16,193 nucleotides of DNA, taken from NCBI GenBank assembly GCA_002398875.1, contig DHCC01000088.1:1-16193 (forward strand). Reading direction: 5' to 3'. Below, in pieces: positions 7,129 through 14,892 of the stretch (within the stretch, counting starts at the first letter, position 1; every line of letters starts with the position of its first letter). The notes under the pieces are model-generated. The model was not told the DNA's origin, searched no databases, and worked only from the letters and a program-made list of their open reading frames with translations. The position numbers and the translations under genes are program-made. Origin of the DNA: Bacteroidales bacterium UBA4912 (lineage in GTDB: Bacteria; Bacteroidota; Bacteroidia; Bacteroidales; Dysgonomonadaceae).

Positions 7129-8186
7129 TTAAGAAGAAACTACATAATATATTATTGCAGGGTGCGATGCTGATTGCACTTTCATTGATTTCGACTGCTC
7201 CTGTAGCAGCTCAGAGAGCTTCGGCACATGCGACTATACAGCCAACCGAGATAATGATTGGTGAACAGGCATTAATCAATGTCAAAGTGATTACACCAAA
7301 AGATAAAACAATCTCGTTCCCAGTTTACGAGAGTGAGATAGTTCCGGGAGTTGAGGTGATTGCAATGCTTCCTCCTGACACATTAATAGAGAATAATGTG
7401 ATGACACTTAATTTTAAATATGTCGTCACATCATTTGATTCTACACTTTATCACGTTCCTCATATTCCTATTTTCGATGGAACTGATACAGTTTTTTCCA
7501 ATTCATTTGGATTGAAAGTTACTTCACCTGAACTTTCAGATTCCACACTTGCATACTTGGAAAAGATAAATAGCGGTCAGACTGATTCTATTGATTTTGA
7601 ACAACTTCAGCTGCATGATATTAAGCCGGTTCACAAAGCTCCTTTCGTATGGACTGACTATTTGTGGATTTTGTGGTTAGTTCTGGGTATTGCTCTGATT
7701 CTAGCTCTGATTGGATTAGTTATATATCTGATTTTAAAGAAAAAGAAAAAAGGGTATTTATTTAAACCTCCTGTTGTACTACCTGCACATCTGAGAGCTG
7801 TCAAAGAGTTGGATAAACTGAAAGCAGAGAAGATATGGCAACATGGTCGTGAGAAAGAGTACTACAGTAAACTTACTGATATACTTAGACATTATATCTA
7901 TGAGAGGGCAGGAATAAATGCCATGGAGATGACTTCAGGTGAGATTCTTAACGAGGTGAGGAAGCTATCAGATGTAGACTCTGTTTATGATAATCTGAAA
8001 CAGATACTATCGACATCAGACCTGGTTAAATTTGCAAAATATAAGCCCTATCAAGACGAGAATGATCTTAGTTTGGTTAATGCTTATTTTTTTGTTAATC
8101 AGACAAGAGAGCCTGATCCTGTTCCTAATAAAGAGGAATTAGAAAAAGAGTTAGATAATAAAGATAAAATAAATACGCAAAAATGA
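7125..8186 (+). CDS. Bat-operon membrane protein of unknown function, BatD-like architecture
   Basis: A 353-residue protein at a position where Bacteroidetes Bat operons usually carry an unnamed gene between DUF58 and batA. It has a signal peptide (about 1-30, ending VAAQ), a beta-rich probable Ig-like region (35-135), one membrane helix at about 178-204 followed by KKKKK, and a cytoplasmic helical domain (220-328). The lysine cluster puts the N-terminal part in the periplasm and the C-terminal part in the cytoplasm. The C-terminal domain (EYYSKLTDILRHYIYER, ILSTSDLVKFAKY) appears to match the C-terminus of BatD (SFYDEVLKAIWGYFSDK, ILDTCEFARYAP), so I infer a shared module. The start is TTG at 7125, overlapping the DUF58 stop; the next ATG (residue 15) would remove the basic end of the signal peptide. 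Its stop overlaps the batA start in ATGA. No function is assigned. Confidence 0.85.
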   Translation: MIKKKLHNILLQGAMLIALSLISTAPVAAQRASAHATIQPTEIMIGEQALINVKVITPKDKTISFPVYESEIVPGVEVIAMLPPDTLIENNVMTLNFKYVVTSFDSTLYHVPHIPIFDGTDTVFSNSFGLKVTSPELSDSTLAYLEKINSGQTDSIDFEQLQLHDIKPVHKAPFVWTDYLWILWLVLGIALILALIGLVIYLILKKKKKGYLFKPPVVLPAHLRAVKELDKLKAEKIWQHGREKEYYSKLTDILRHYIYERAGINAMEMTSGEILNEVRKLSDVDSVYDNLKQILSTSDLVKFAKYKPYQDENDLSLVNAYFFVNQTREPDPVPNKEELEKELDNKDKINTQK

Positions 8187-9166
8187 TTTTTCTGCATCCC
8201 GAATATCTCTGGTTATTATTGCTGCTTATACCGCTTATAGTGTGGTATATAGTGCGGCTGTCGAAGATGCAGGCGTCGTTTAAACTGGCTTCCACAAATG
8301 CATTCAAGGGGTTAAGGCCAAGTTTGAAAGTGTATATGCGGCACTTGCCATTTTTATTAAGGGTAATTTCAATTGCACTTATAATAGTGGTAATAGCACG
8401 TCCGCAATCAGTTAATAGCTGGGAGGAAACTGAATCGCAGGGAATTGATATTGTACTAGCACTTGATGTTTCCGGGTCGATGTTGTCTCAGGATTTGCAA
8501 CCTGACCGTTTGCAGGCAGCCAAGAAAGTTGCGGCGGAATTTGTGACAGATCGTAAAAATGATAATATAGGATTGGTTGTTTTTGCAGGGGAGAGTTTCA
8601 CTCAATGTCCCCTCACAACAGATCACTCGGTATTGCTTAACTTACTTAATGAAATTGAGTTCGGACTAATAGAAGATGGTACGGCAATCGGTCTTGGGCT
8701 GGCCACTTCGGTTAACCGTCTCAAGGAAAGTGAATCGGAGTCACGTGTTGTGATTCTTCTAACTGATGGAACAAATAACAGGGGACAGATTGCACCACTT
8801 ACAGCAGCAGATATGGCTCGTTCATACGGAATCAGAGTTTACACTGTTGGTGTAGGAACAACGGGCATGGCTCCTACACCAGTACAGACCCCATTTGGTG
8901 TAAGGATGCAGAACTTGCCTGTTGAAATTGATGAGAAGACACTTACTGAAATAGCCGCAATGACAGGAGGTCAATATTTCAGAGCTCAGGATACGGAAGG
9001 ACTCCGACAAGTTTACGAAGAGATTGATGAAATGGAGAAATATCTTATAAGTGTACAAAATGTGACACAACGGCAAGAGATGTTTCTTCCGTTTGCTCTT
9101 GTGGCAATGGCTCTGATATTGATTGAGTTGCTTTTGCGCAGAACTTGGTTGAGAGTTATTCCTTAA
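8183..9166 (+). CDS. batA: BatA, membrane-anchored vWA protein
   Basis: A 327-residue membrane protein with two N-terminal helices (about 9-25 and 57-72), a vWA domain (about 88-280) and a C-terminal helix (300-318). The metal-ion-dependent adhesion site is complete: D95-x-S97-x-S99, T167 in EDGTAIG and D195 in LLTDGT, so metal-dependent ligand binding is plausible. The loop between helices 1 and 2 and the C-terminal tail (RRTWLR) are basic, which by the positive-inside rule puts the vWA domain in the periplasm. It is a paralogue of BatB downstream, with the same layout and the shared start pattern PEYLW. The start codon overlaps the previous stop (ATGA) and batB follows 34 bases later. Bat genes were named from a Bacteroides fragilis aerotolerance operon; the biochemical activity is not established. 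Confidence 0.93.
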   Translation: MIFLHPEYLWLLLLLIPLIVWYIVRLSKMQASFKLASTNAFKGLRPSLKVYMRHLPFLLRVISIALIIVVIARPQSVNSWEETESQGIDIVLALDVSGSMLSQDLQPDRLQAAKKVAAEFVTDRKNDNIGLVVFAGESFTQCPLTTDHSVLLNLLNEIEFGLIEDGTAIGLGLATSVNRLKESESESRVVILLTDGTNNRGQIAPLTAADMARSYGIRVYTVGVGTTGMAPTPVQTPFGVRMQNLPVEIDEKTLTEIAAMTGGQYFRAQDTEGLRQVYEEIDEMEKYLISVQNVTQRQEMFLPFALVAMALILIELLLRRTWLRVIP

Positions 9167-9200
9167 TAGAAGCGATTATTTTTTAAACAGAGAAACAAAT

Positions 9201-10223
9201 ATGTTTAGATTCGGAAATCCGGAATATTTATGGTTGTTTATAGTAATGCCAATTTTACTGGCATTATATATCTACCTGAACATCAGAAAGCGGAAGGATG
9301 TACAGAAAATGGGTACACTTTCAACGCTTAAGAAGATGATGCCGGAGCTCTCTCTTAAACGCTCTTATCTAAAATTCTGGTTGATCTTTGCTGCACTATG
9401 TGTGGGAATAATAATGCTGGCAAGGCCTCAATTCGGTACAAAAGTAGAGACGGTTGAAAAAGAGGGTATTGAATTGGTAATAGCTATTGATGTGTCTAAT
9501 TCTATGCTGGCTGAGGATGTGTCACCAAACAGACTGGAGCGTGCCAAACAAATTTTATCAAGACTTATAGATGTTCGTGCTAACGATAAGGTGGGACTTA
9601 TAGTATTCGCCGGAGAAGCATATATTCAGATGCCGTTGACATCTGATACACAATCAGCAAAGATATTTCTTAATACAATAGATCCTAGTCTGGTTCCGAT
9701 TCAGGGCACTGCAATTGGACAGGCAATCAATTTGGGCATGGGGTCTTTTTCCAGTGATCAGGAAGCAAGCCGGGCAATGGTAATTATAACTGATGGTGAA
9801 GATCATGAAGGGAATGCCGCAGAGATTGCCGCTCAAGCTGCTAAAGCAGGTATACAGATTAATATTATTGGTATCGGATCACCGGATGGATCTCCACTAC
9901 CTGCTAATGAATATGGCAGTAATTTTATGACTGATAATGAGGGTAATGTTGTGGTATCCAGATTGAATGAACAGATGAGTATGGAGATTGCCCAGAGCGG
10001 ACAAGGATTATATGTTCGGGCAGATAATACCAACAGGGCAGTGCAGGCGCTGGTTGCGCAATTAGATGAATTGGAGACAACCACTTCGTCAAGTCTGTCA
10101 TATTCAGAATATGATGAAAAATTCACTGTTTTTGCATGGGTTTTGCTTGTAATATTAATGATTGAGGTACTGATATACGATAAGAAGAACCCAATATTCA
10201 GGAATGTAAGGATTTTTGAGTAA
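9201..10223 (+). CDS. batB: BatB, membrane-anchored vWA protein
   Basis: A 340-residue paralogue of BatA. Helices are at about 10-26, 58-74 and 308-325, with the vWA domain at about 91-290. The metal site is complete: D97-x-S99-x-S101, T170 in QGTAIG and D198 in ITDGED. Compared with BatA it has a longer surface segment at 227-253 (SPDGSPLPANEYGS onward) in the second half of the domain. The basic loop 28-57 and the tail after helix 3 (YDKKN) predict cytoplasmic loops and a periplasmic vWA domain. The start is ATG after an A-rich AGAAACAAAT leader. Adjacent paralogues with intact sites suggest that BatA and BatB act as a pair; that is inference. batC begins 49 bases after the stop. Confidence 0.93.
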   Translation: MFRFGNPEYLWLFIVMPILLALYIYLNIRKRKDVQKMGTLSTLKKMMPELSLKRSYLKFWLIFAALCVGIIMLARPQFGTKVETVEKEGIELVIAIDVSNSMLAEDVSPNRLERAKQILSRLIDVRANDKVGLIVFAGEAYIQMPLTSDTQSAKIFLNTIDPSLVPIQGTAIGQAINLGMGSFSSDQEASRAMVIITDGEDHEGNAAEIAAQAAKAGIQINIIGIGSPDGSPLPANEYGSNFMTDNEGNVVVSRLNEQMSMEIAQSGQGLYVRADNTNRAVQALVAQLDELETTTSSSLSYSEYDEKFTVFAWVLLVILMIEVLIYDKKNPIFRNVRIFE

Positions 10224-10272
10224 TTATGATCTGCAAAAAAAATTGATTAATGGATTTTGGTTAATTACAAAG

Positions 10273-10998
10273 ATGATGCGATTTAATTCGAAAAACATAT
10301 TGGTAATTATGTTATTTATGCTAATTCCGGTTACGGTTTTTGCACAAAAGGAAGTGCGTAAAAATATTCGTAAAGGGAATAAAGAGTATAAGGAGCAAAA
10401 ATTCTCTGAAGCAGCAGAATATTTTGAAAAAGCTGTTGAAGGAAATCCTAATTCAAAAGAGGCAAATTATAATCTTGGTAACACTTTATACAGGCAAAAA
10501 GAGTGGGATAAAGCAATTGAACAGTATAATCAATCTAATGCGCTTGAGCAGGAAGATCCTCTAAGGGTTTCTGAAGGTATGCATAATATAGGCAATGCGA
10601 TGCTTCAGAAGAAACAACTTAAAGAGTCTATGGAGGCCTATAAAATGGCATTAAGACTGAATCCCGCTGATAATGAGGCGCGATATAACCTGGCTGTAGT
10701 TCAGAAAATGATTCAGGACCAAGAGCAGCAGAGCGAGGGTGAAGATGATCAGGAGCAACAGAATCAGGAACAGGATCAACAGCAGAATCAGCAAAATCAA
10801 CCGCAACCCCCACAGAATCAGGAAAAGAAGCCTGAGCAACCAGAAGAACCTGAACAGATGTCGCGTGATAATGCAAGGCAGTTATTGCAGGCTATAGAAC
10901 AAGATGAAAAGGAGACTCAGGAAAAAGTGCAGCAAATTCGTGCTCAGGAACGAGAAGAAAAGGCTGAGGATAACAGGCGTAGGAATAAAAACTGGTAA
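10273..10998 (+). CDS. batC: BatC, exported TPR protein with a Gln-rich linker
   Basis: A 241-residue protein (from 10273) with a signal peptide of about 24 residues ending VTVFAQ. About three tetratricopeptide repeats occupy roughly 30-135 (NYNLGNTLYRQKEWDKAIEQY, GMHNIGNAMLQKKQL, EARYNLAVVQ), which form a protein-binding scaffold in this family. A low-complexity linker rich in Gln, Glu and Pro runs from about 149 to 195, followed by a charged helical tail (196-241) that is probably coiled. The frame opens at a TTG (10216) overlapping batB, but that start would put 19 extra residues before the signal peptide; the ATG at 10273, or the adjacent one at 10276, is preferred. The fold and position fit BatC. 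Partners are presumably the periplasmic parts of the other Bat proteins. Confidence 0.87.
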   Translation: MMRFNSKNILVIMLFMLIPVTVFAQKEVRKNIRKGNKEYKEQKFSEAAEYFEKAVEGNPNSKEANYNLGNTLYRQKEWDKAIEQYNQSNALEQEDPLRVSEGMHNIGNAMLQKKQLKESMEAYKMALRLNPADNEARYNLAVVQKMIQDQEQQSEGEDDQEQQNQEQDQQQNQQNQPQPPQNQEKKPEQPEEPEQMSRDNARQLLQAIEQDEKETQEKVQQIRAQEREEKAEDNRRRNKNW

Positions 10999-11016
10999 TA
11001 TATTCAGGAAATAGCT

Positions 11017-12843
11017 ATGAGTATTATTAAACGAAACATATATTTACAAATCATTCTTTTGATTACACTTTTTTCAGGAAGTGTAACTGTTTCAGAAGCT
11101 CAGGTTACTTTTAAAGCTTCAGCTCCAGCTTCTGTTGTGGAAGGAGAGCAGTTCAGGCTAAGTTATATGTTAAATCAAGAAGGTAAAGATTTACGTTTAC
11201 CCGACTTACCTGATTTTGATGTGTTATTTGGACCAAGTACCTCTACCAGTTTCAGTCAGCGTACAATCAATGGCAAAACCACCTCGGAAAGATCTGTTAC
11301 TTATACATATATATTGGTTCCCAAGAAAACCGGGACATTCACAATTGCACCAGCTTCAATAACTGTAGATGGCGCTAACTATCAATCTAATTCATTACAA
11401 GTAGAGGTTTTACCTCCCGATAAAACAGCTACTAAAGGTTCACCCGGAGCTTCATCTTCAGGTACAGCTACTGTTTCAGAGAGTGATGCTTTTATCAGAG
11501 CTATCGTTTCTAAAAATAATCCTTATGAACAAGAGGGATTTACAGTCACTTTCCGTTTATATACAACTCTTAATATAGTTAACTTTGGAAGAATCCAGTT
11601 TCCGGAGTTTGAAGGTTTCATGGTAGAAGAAATTGATATACCTACAAACCAACAGTTAAAAATGGAGCGCTACAATGGCAGAAATTACTATACTGCAGAT
11701 CTTCGCAGAACACTTCTTTTTCCGCAAAGATCAGGTCAGATTACGATACCAAGCGGAACAATTGAAATGGTCTTTTCTGTGCCTTCAGGAAGAAATGTTA
11801 CTACATTCTTTGGTTCACAGGAGTTGATGGTTGATGTAAATAAAGCCCTGGTAACAAACCCTGTTGCGATAAATGTGAGACCTCTGCCTGCTAATCGTCC
11901 TGAAAGTTATGCGAATGCAGTAGGGACATTTACAATAAATCCGAATATCAATTCAACACAATTAAGAGCGAATGAGGCTATTTCGCTGCGTCTGGAAATT
12001 TCAGGTACAGGGAATATGAAGTTGATCAGTAATCCTGAAGTTGAATTTCCTAATAATTTTGAAGTTTACGATCCTACTGTTACAAATGCGCTCAATGTTA
12101 CAAGTAATGGCTTGACCGGCATAAGAACTATTGAATACATGGCTATACCCCGATACGAAGGTAGCTATACTATTCCCCCTATAGAGTTTAGTTATTTCGA
12201 CACGAATACAAATTCTTATAAAACTCTGACTACTCCAGCGTATGACTTACAGATTGCTAAAGGAGAGCCTGGAAGCATTTCGTCAAGTAATTTTGTAAAT
12301 CAACAGGATGTTAAGGTTGAGCAAGATATAAGATTTCTAAAAACAGGAGAACCTAATTATCACTCTATTAGCGATTTCTTTGTAGGGTCATTCTCATACT
12401 GGCTTTGGTATTTGATTCCTTTAGTATTGCTTATCGTTTTGTATGTATTCAACAGAAAGCAGGCAAGGGAGAATGCTAATGTTGTTCTTATGCGCAACAG
12501 GAAAGCAAATAAAATGGCAATAAAGAGATTAAAGCTCGCGGAGAAGTATCTTAAGGAACATAATAAAGAGAGTTTCTATGATGAAGTTCTCAAAGCTATT
12601 TGGGGATATTTCAGTGATAAGCTGTCTATTCCGGTAGCAAAACTTTCCAAGAACAATATTGAGGCTGAACTTTCAAAAAACGGGATAAGCGAAGAACTTA
12701 TAGCCAGGTTTATGCAAATACTTGATACATGCGAGTTTGCTCGATATGCTCCTGCGGAAAGCAATGCCGAGATGGATAGTGTTTATAAAAATACTATTTT
12801 TGTAATAGAGGAAATGGAAAACCGACTCAAGAAAAGGAAATAA
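11017..12843 (+). CDS. batD: BatD, large envelope protein with one membrane helix
   Basis: A 608-residue protein. It has a signal peptide (about 1-29, ending SEAQ) and a long beta-rich periplasmic part with several probable Ig-like units. The first unit carries the family-typical GPSTSTSFSQ (72-81) and YTYILVPKKTGTFTIAP. A Ser/Gly/Thr-rich linker lies at about 138-157. A membrane helix at about 459-478 is followed by basic residues (NRKQAR), then a cytoplasmic helical domain (about 500-608) that resembles the C-terminus of the unnamed protein encoded at 7125-8186. AGGA (11006-11009), 7 bases before the ATG, is one of the few Shine-Dalgarno-like sites here. batE begins one base after the stop, implying coupled translation. 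The family is well supported; the role is not known beyond the link to aerotolerance. Confidence 0.93.
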   Translation: MSIIKRNIYLQIILLITLFSGSVTVSEAQVTFKASAPASVVEGEQFRLSYMLNQEGKDLRLPDLPDFDVLFGPSTSTSFSQRTINGKTTSERSVTYTYILVPKKTGTFTIAPASITVDGANYQSNSLQVEVLPPDKTATKGSPGASSSGTATVSESDAFIRAIVSKNNPYEQEGFTVTFRLYTTLNIVNFGRIQFPEFEGFMVEEIDIPTNQQLKMERYNGRNYYTADLRRTLLFPQRSGQITIPSGTIEMVFSVPSGRNVTTFFGSQELMVDVNKALVTNPVAINVRPLPANRPESYANAVGTFTINPNINSTQLRANEAISLRLEISGTGNMKLISNPEVEFPNNFEVYDPTVTNALNVTSNGLTGIRTIEYMAIPRYEGSYTIPPIEFSYFDTNTNSYKTLTTPAYDLQIAKGEPGSISSSNFVNQQDVKVEQDIRFLKTGEPNYHSISDFFVGSFSYWLWYLIPLVLLIVLYVFNRKQARENANVVLMRNRKANKMAIKRLKLAEKYLKEHNKESFYDEVLKAIWGYFSDKLSIPVAKLSKNNIEAELSKNGISEELIARFMQILDTCEFARYAPAESNAEMDSVYKNTIFVIEEMENRLKKRK

Positions 12844-12844
12844 T

Positions 12845-13705
12845 ATGAAATTACTCAAAATTATACCTGTTTTACTGATTGCAATCTTCTTCAATTTTCA
12901 GGTTGCCGGACAGAATACAAATGATTCGATATTACAAGAAAATATATCATCAATAGAAGATCAATTAATAGTTTCTCAGGAAGCAGGTCAGACTGAAGAA
13001 GAGTCAGATTTGGCTAAAAATGCATCACTTGCATACAGAAATCAGGATTTCAAAAGTAGCATAAAACTTTACGAAGAAGCTATAAGCCTAGGGATAAAAG
13101 ACAACAAGATATCATCTCAGTTATTTTACAATCTTGGTAATGCATACTTTAAAGACAACCAGCTGGGTAAAGCTATTCTGAATTATGAAAGAGCTCTTTT
13201 ATTGGATCCCGGTGATGGAGATATCAGACATAATCTACGTTTTGCAAATAACAGAAAAGTTGATAGAATAGCCACTTCAGGAGACCTGTTTATTACAAAC
13301 TGGTTTAAATCAGTTCGTAATCTTTACAGTTCAAATGTGTGGGCTACTTTAGCTATTGTGTTTTTTGTAGCAATGTTAATTGCTGTGGCTGTTTACCTGT
13401 TTGTGAGAATACTATGGGCTAGGAAAGTGGCCTTTTATGCCGGTATAGTATTATTCATTTTCATGATCATCGCAAATGTTTTCTCGTTTAGTCAGAAGAA
13501 AGAACGGCTGCGTGGCGATTCGGCTATTGTTATGGTTGGAGCCGCGGCTGTTAATGCCTCACCTGACGTTAATAGCAATCAATTGTTTGAGTTACATGAA
13601 GGAACAAAAGTTAAAGTCAGAAGCAGTGATGGCAACTGGCGTGAAATTGAAATAGCCAACGGAAGTGTAGGATGGACATCAGAAGATAATATCGAGATAA
13701 TATAG
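12845..13705 (+). CDS. batE: BatE, TPR protein with two membrane helices and an SH3-like domain
   Basis: A 286-residue protein. A signal peptide spans about 1-22 (ending VAGQ). TPR units lie at about 56-135, including FYNLGNAYFKDNQLGKAILN and ERALLLDPGDG, whose pattern matches the BatC repeats. Two membrane helices (about 165-188 and 193-214) are joined by a short basic turn (RILWARK). A bacterial SH3-like domain (about 225-286, ending GWTSEDNIEII) closes the protein. Both soluble parts should be periplasmic. SH3-like domains in envelope proteins often bind peptides or peptidoglycan; that is only a suggestion here. It is the last recognised bat gene; an inverted repeat with a T-rich tail follows 11 bases after the stop. 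Confidence 0.9.
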   Translation: MKLLKIIPVLLIAIFFNFQVAGQNTNDSILQENISSIEDQLIVSQEAGQTEEESDLAKNASLAYRNQDFKSSIKLYEEAISLGIKDNKISSQLFYNLGNAYFKDNQLGKAILNYERALLLDPGDGDIRHNLRFANNRKVDRIATSGDLFITNWFKSVRNLYSSNVWATLAIVFFVAMLIAVAVYLFVRILWARKVAFYAGIVLFIFMIIANVFSFSQKKERLRGDSAIVMVGAAAVNASPDVNSNQLFELHEGTKVKVRSSDGNWREIEIANGSVGWTSEDNIEII

Positions 13706-13716
13706 AACACACATCA

Positions 13717-13742
13717 GCTCAATATGAGCATTATTTTTTCTT
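13717..13742 (+). terminator. Possible weak intrinsic terminator after batE
   Basis: GCTCA (13717-13721) and TGAGC (13725-13729) form a 5-bp stem with a 3-base loop, followed by the T-rich ATTATTTTTTCTT (13730-13742). The stem is short, so it may only attenuate transcription or be fortuitous. An ATG at 13724-13726, a possible but less likely start for the next gene, lies inside it. Confidence 0.35.
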
Positions 13743-13747
13743 ATTCT

Positions 13748-14449
13748 ATGAAAGAATTTGTAGAGTCATTGTTACCGCTCGAACGTAACCTGTTCTTTGC
13801 TCTTAACGGAAGCGATTCCATGTATCTTGACAATATTATGTGGACATTAAGCGGAAGGTTTGTCTGGATACCGCTATTTCTATTTATCCTTATTATATTT
13901 TTTTATAAAATGCCATGGAAAAGTGCACTTATTGTATCTGTTTTCTTTATTCTTGTATTAGTTTTGAGCGATCAGGTTTCTTCTTCACTTTTTAAACCTC
14001 TTTTCGAGCGTTTCAGACCTACACATCATCCGGATTTTAAGGATTTGGTCGATATTGTAAATGGCTACAGAGGGGGGAGATTTGGATTTATTTCTGGTCA
14101 TGCCACTAATGCTTTTGGGTTATCTGTTTTTTTATCTCTGATATTTAAAAACAGATTAGTAACATTGAGTACATTATTATGGGCAACTTTGAATAGCTAC
14201 ACCCGAATATATCTGGGAGTACATTTCATATCGGACATAATTGCAGGAGCTCTCGTGGGGACCATACTAGCTCTAATACTTTATTGGTTTTATTCACTAT
14301 TATACACTCCCCCCTTAGCTAGGCTTATTCACTCAGATGAGAGGCCTTTTTACAGTCAGAAGCGTAGTAGAAGCCTTTCATATTTTATTTTGATATATAT
14401 CGTTCTGTTGATGATTTTTAGTCCTGTTTTAGCAACTTTACCACATTGA
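13748..14449 (+). CDS. PAP2-family membrane phosphatase
   Basis: A 233-residue integral membrane protein of the PAP2 superfamily, which removes phosphate from lipid phosphates or pyrophosphates such as phosphatidic acid, undecaprenyl pyrophosphate or lipid A. All three catalytic motifs are present (numbered from 13748): K-x6-RP at K83...R90-P91, SGH at 116-118 with the key histidine H118, and R153-x5-H159-x3-D163. Motif 2 reads ISGHATN where PSGH is more common. About five to six membrane helices are visible. An earlier in-frame ATG (13724) would add eight residues, but MKEFVESLLPLERNLFFALN looks like the natural N-terminus and the earlier ATG is buried in a hairpin. It may be read through from the Bat operon. 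The substrate cannot be told from sequence. Confidence 0.88.
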   Translation: MKEFVESLLPLERNLFFALNGSDSMYLDNIMWTLSGRFVWIPLFLFILIIFFYKMPWKSALIVSVFFILVLVLSDQVSSSLFKPLFERFRPTHHPDFKDLVDIVNGYRGGRFGFISGHATNAFGLSVFLSLIFKNRLVTLSTLLWATLNSYTRIYLGVHFISDIIAGALVGTILALILYWFYSLLYTPPLARLIHSDERPFYSQKRSRSLSYFILIYIVLLMIFSPVLATLPH

Positions 14450-14544
14450 GTAATGTTATATATAAGTGATAAAACAATTTTGAAATAATTCCTTTGAATA
14501 GTTTGGAATATCTTTTTTTTTGAGTAAGTTTAGGGCATTATATC

Positions 14545-14558
14545 AATACAAATGTATT
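14545..14558 (+). promoter_or_regulatory. Candidate operator before the HTH gene
   Basis: AATACA and TGTATT form a 6-bp inverted repeat with a 2-base spacer, 23 bases before the ATG of the helix-turn-helix gene. It overlaps TATTTTTC (14555-14562), one base off the TAnnTTTG -7 consensus. An autoregulatory site is possible; such A/T-rich repeats can also arise by chance. Confidence 0.25.
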
Positions 14559-14581
14559 TTTCAACATAAAAATAATTGACC

Positions 14582-14881
14582 ATGGCAAGAACAATCTCAT
14601 TTAACGATTTAAGAGAGCTGAAAGATAAACTCCCCGACGGCAGTATCCGTCAAATAGCAACGGAGTTGGATATGAAACCAGAAACCGTAAGAAACTATTT
14701 TGGCGGATACAATTACAAAGAGGGTAAGAGTGTAGGAATACACATTGAACCCGGTCCAGACGGTGGTATTGTCGTTCTCGACGATACCTTAATTTTTGAT
14801 AAAGCTTTAAATATTTTGGGACTAACAGATTATCCTGAACCTAGCATGGATGAAACTGATAAAGAAGAACAGGCTGAATAA
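14582..14881 (+). CDS. Small helix-turn-helix DNA-binding protein
   Basis: A 99-residue acidic protein. Residues 18-40 (DGSIRQIATELDMKPETVRN, then YF) have the pattern of a helix-turn-helix: helix, a turn near LDMKP, then a recognition helix beginning ETVRNYF. A short glycine-rich stretch (GGYNYKEGK), a beta-rich segment (VGIHIEPGPDGGIVVLDD) and an acidic tail follow. No sensor domain or membrane segment is present. I recall similar short proteins annotated only as DNA-binding in Bacteroidales. The start is ATG; a TTG two codons earlier is unlikely. It stands alone, with 132 bases between it and the PAP2 gene and an intrinsic terminator behind it, so it is probably monocistronic. The DNA targets are unknown. 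Confidence 0.75.
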   Translation: MARTISFNDLRELKDKLPDGSIRQIATELDMKPETVRNYFGGYNYKEGKSVGIHIEPGPDGGIVVLDDTLIFDKALNILGLTDYPEPSMDETDKEEQAE

Positions 14882-14892
14882 GTATAATCAGG

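Noticed and set aside
10216..10272. Upstream TTG start for batC overlapping batB by 8 bases.
   Set aside because: It would put 19 residues before a normal signal peptide; the ATG at 10273 gives a well-formed N-terminus.
10628..10876. Open frames on the minus strand inside batC, one of them Leu/Ile-rich.
   Set aside because: They are antisense readings of the CAG/GAA-rich linker; the plus strand has clear TPR and signal peptide features.
5233..13705. Reading the MoxR/DUF58/vWA cluster as a new defence or secretion system.
   Set aside because: Gene order and domain content match the known Bacteroidetes Bat operon; no nuclease, toxin, phage or transport component is present.
14509..14516. TATCTTTT as a -7 box for the HTH gene.
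   Set aside because: It lacks the final G of TAnnTTTG, and no TTTG lies at a proper -33 distance (nearest spacers are 12 or 26 bases).
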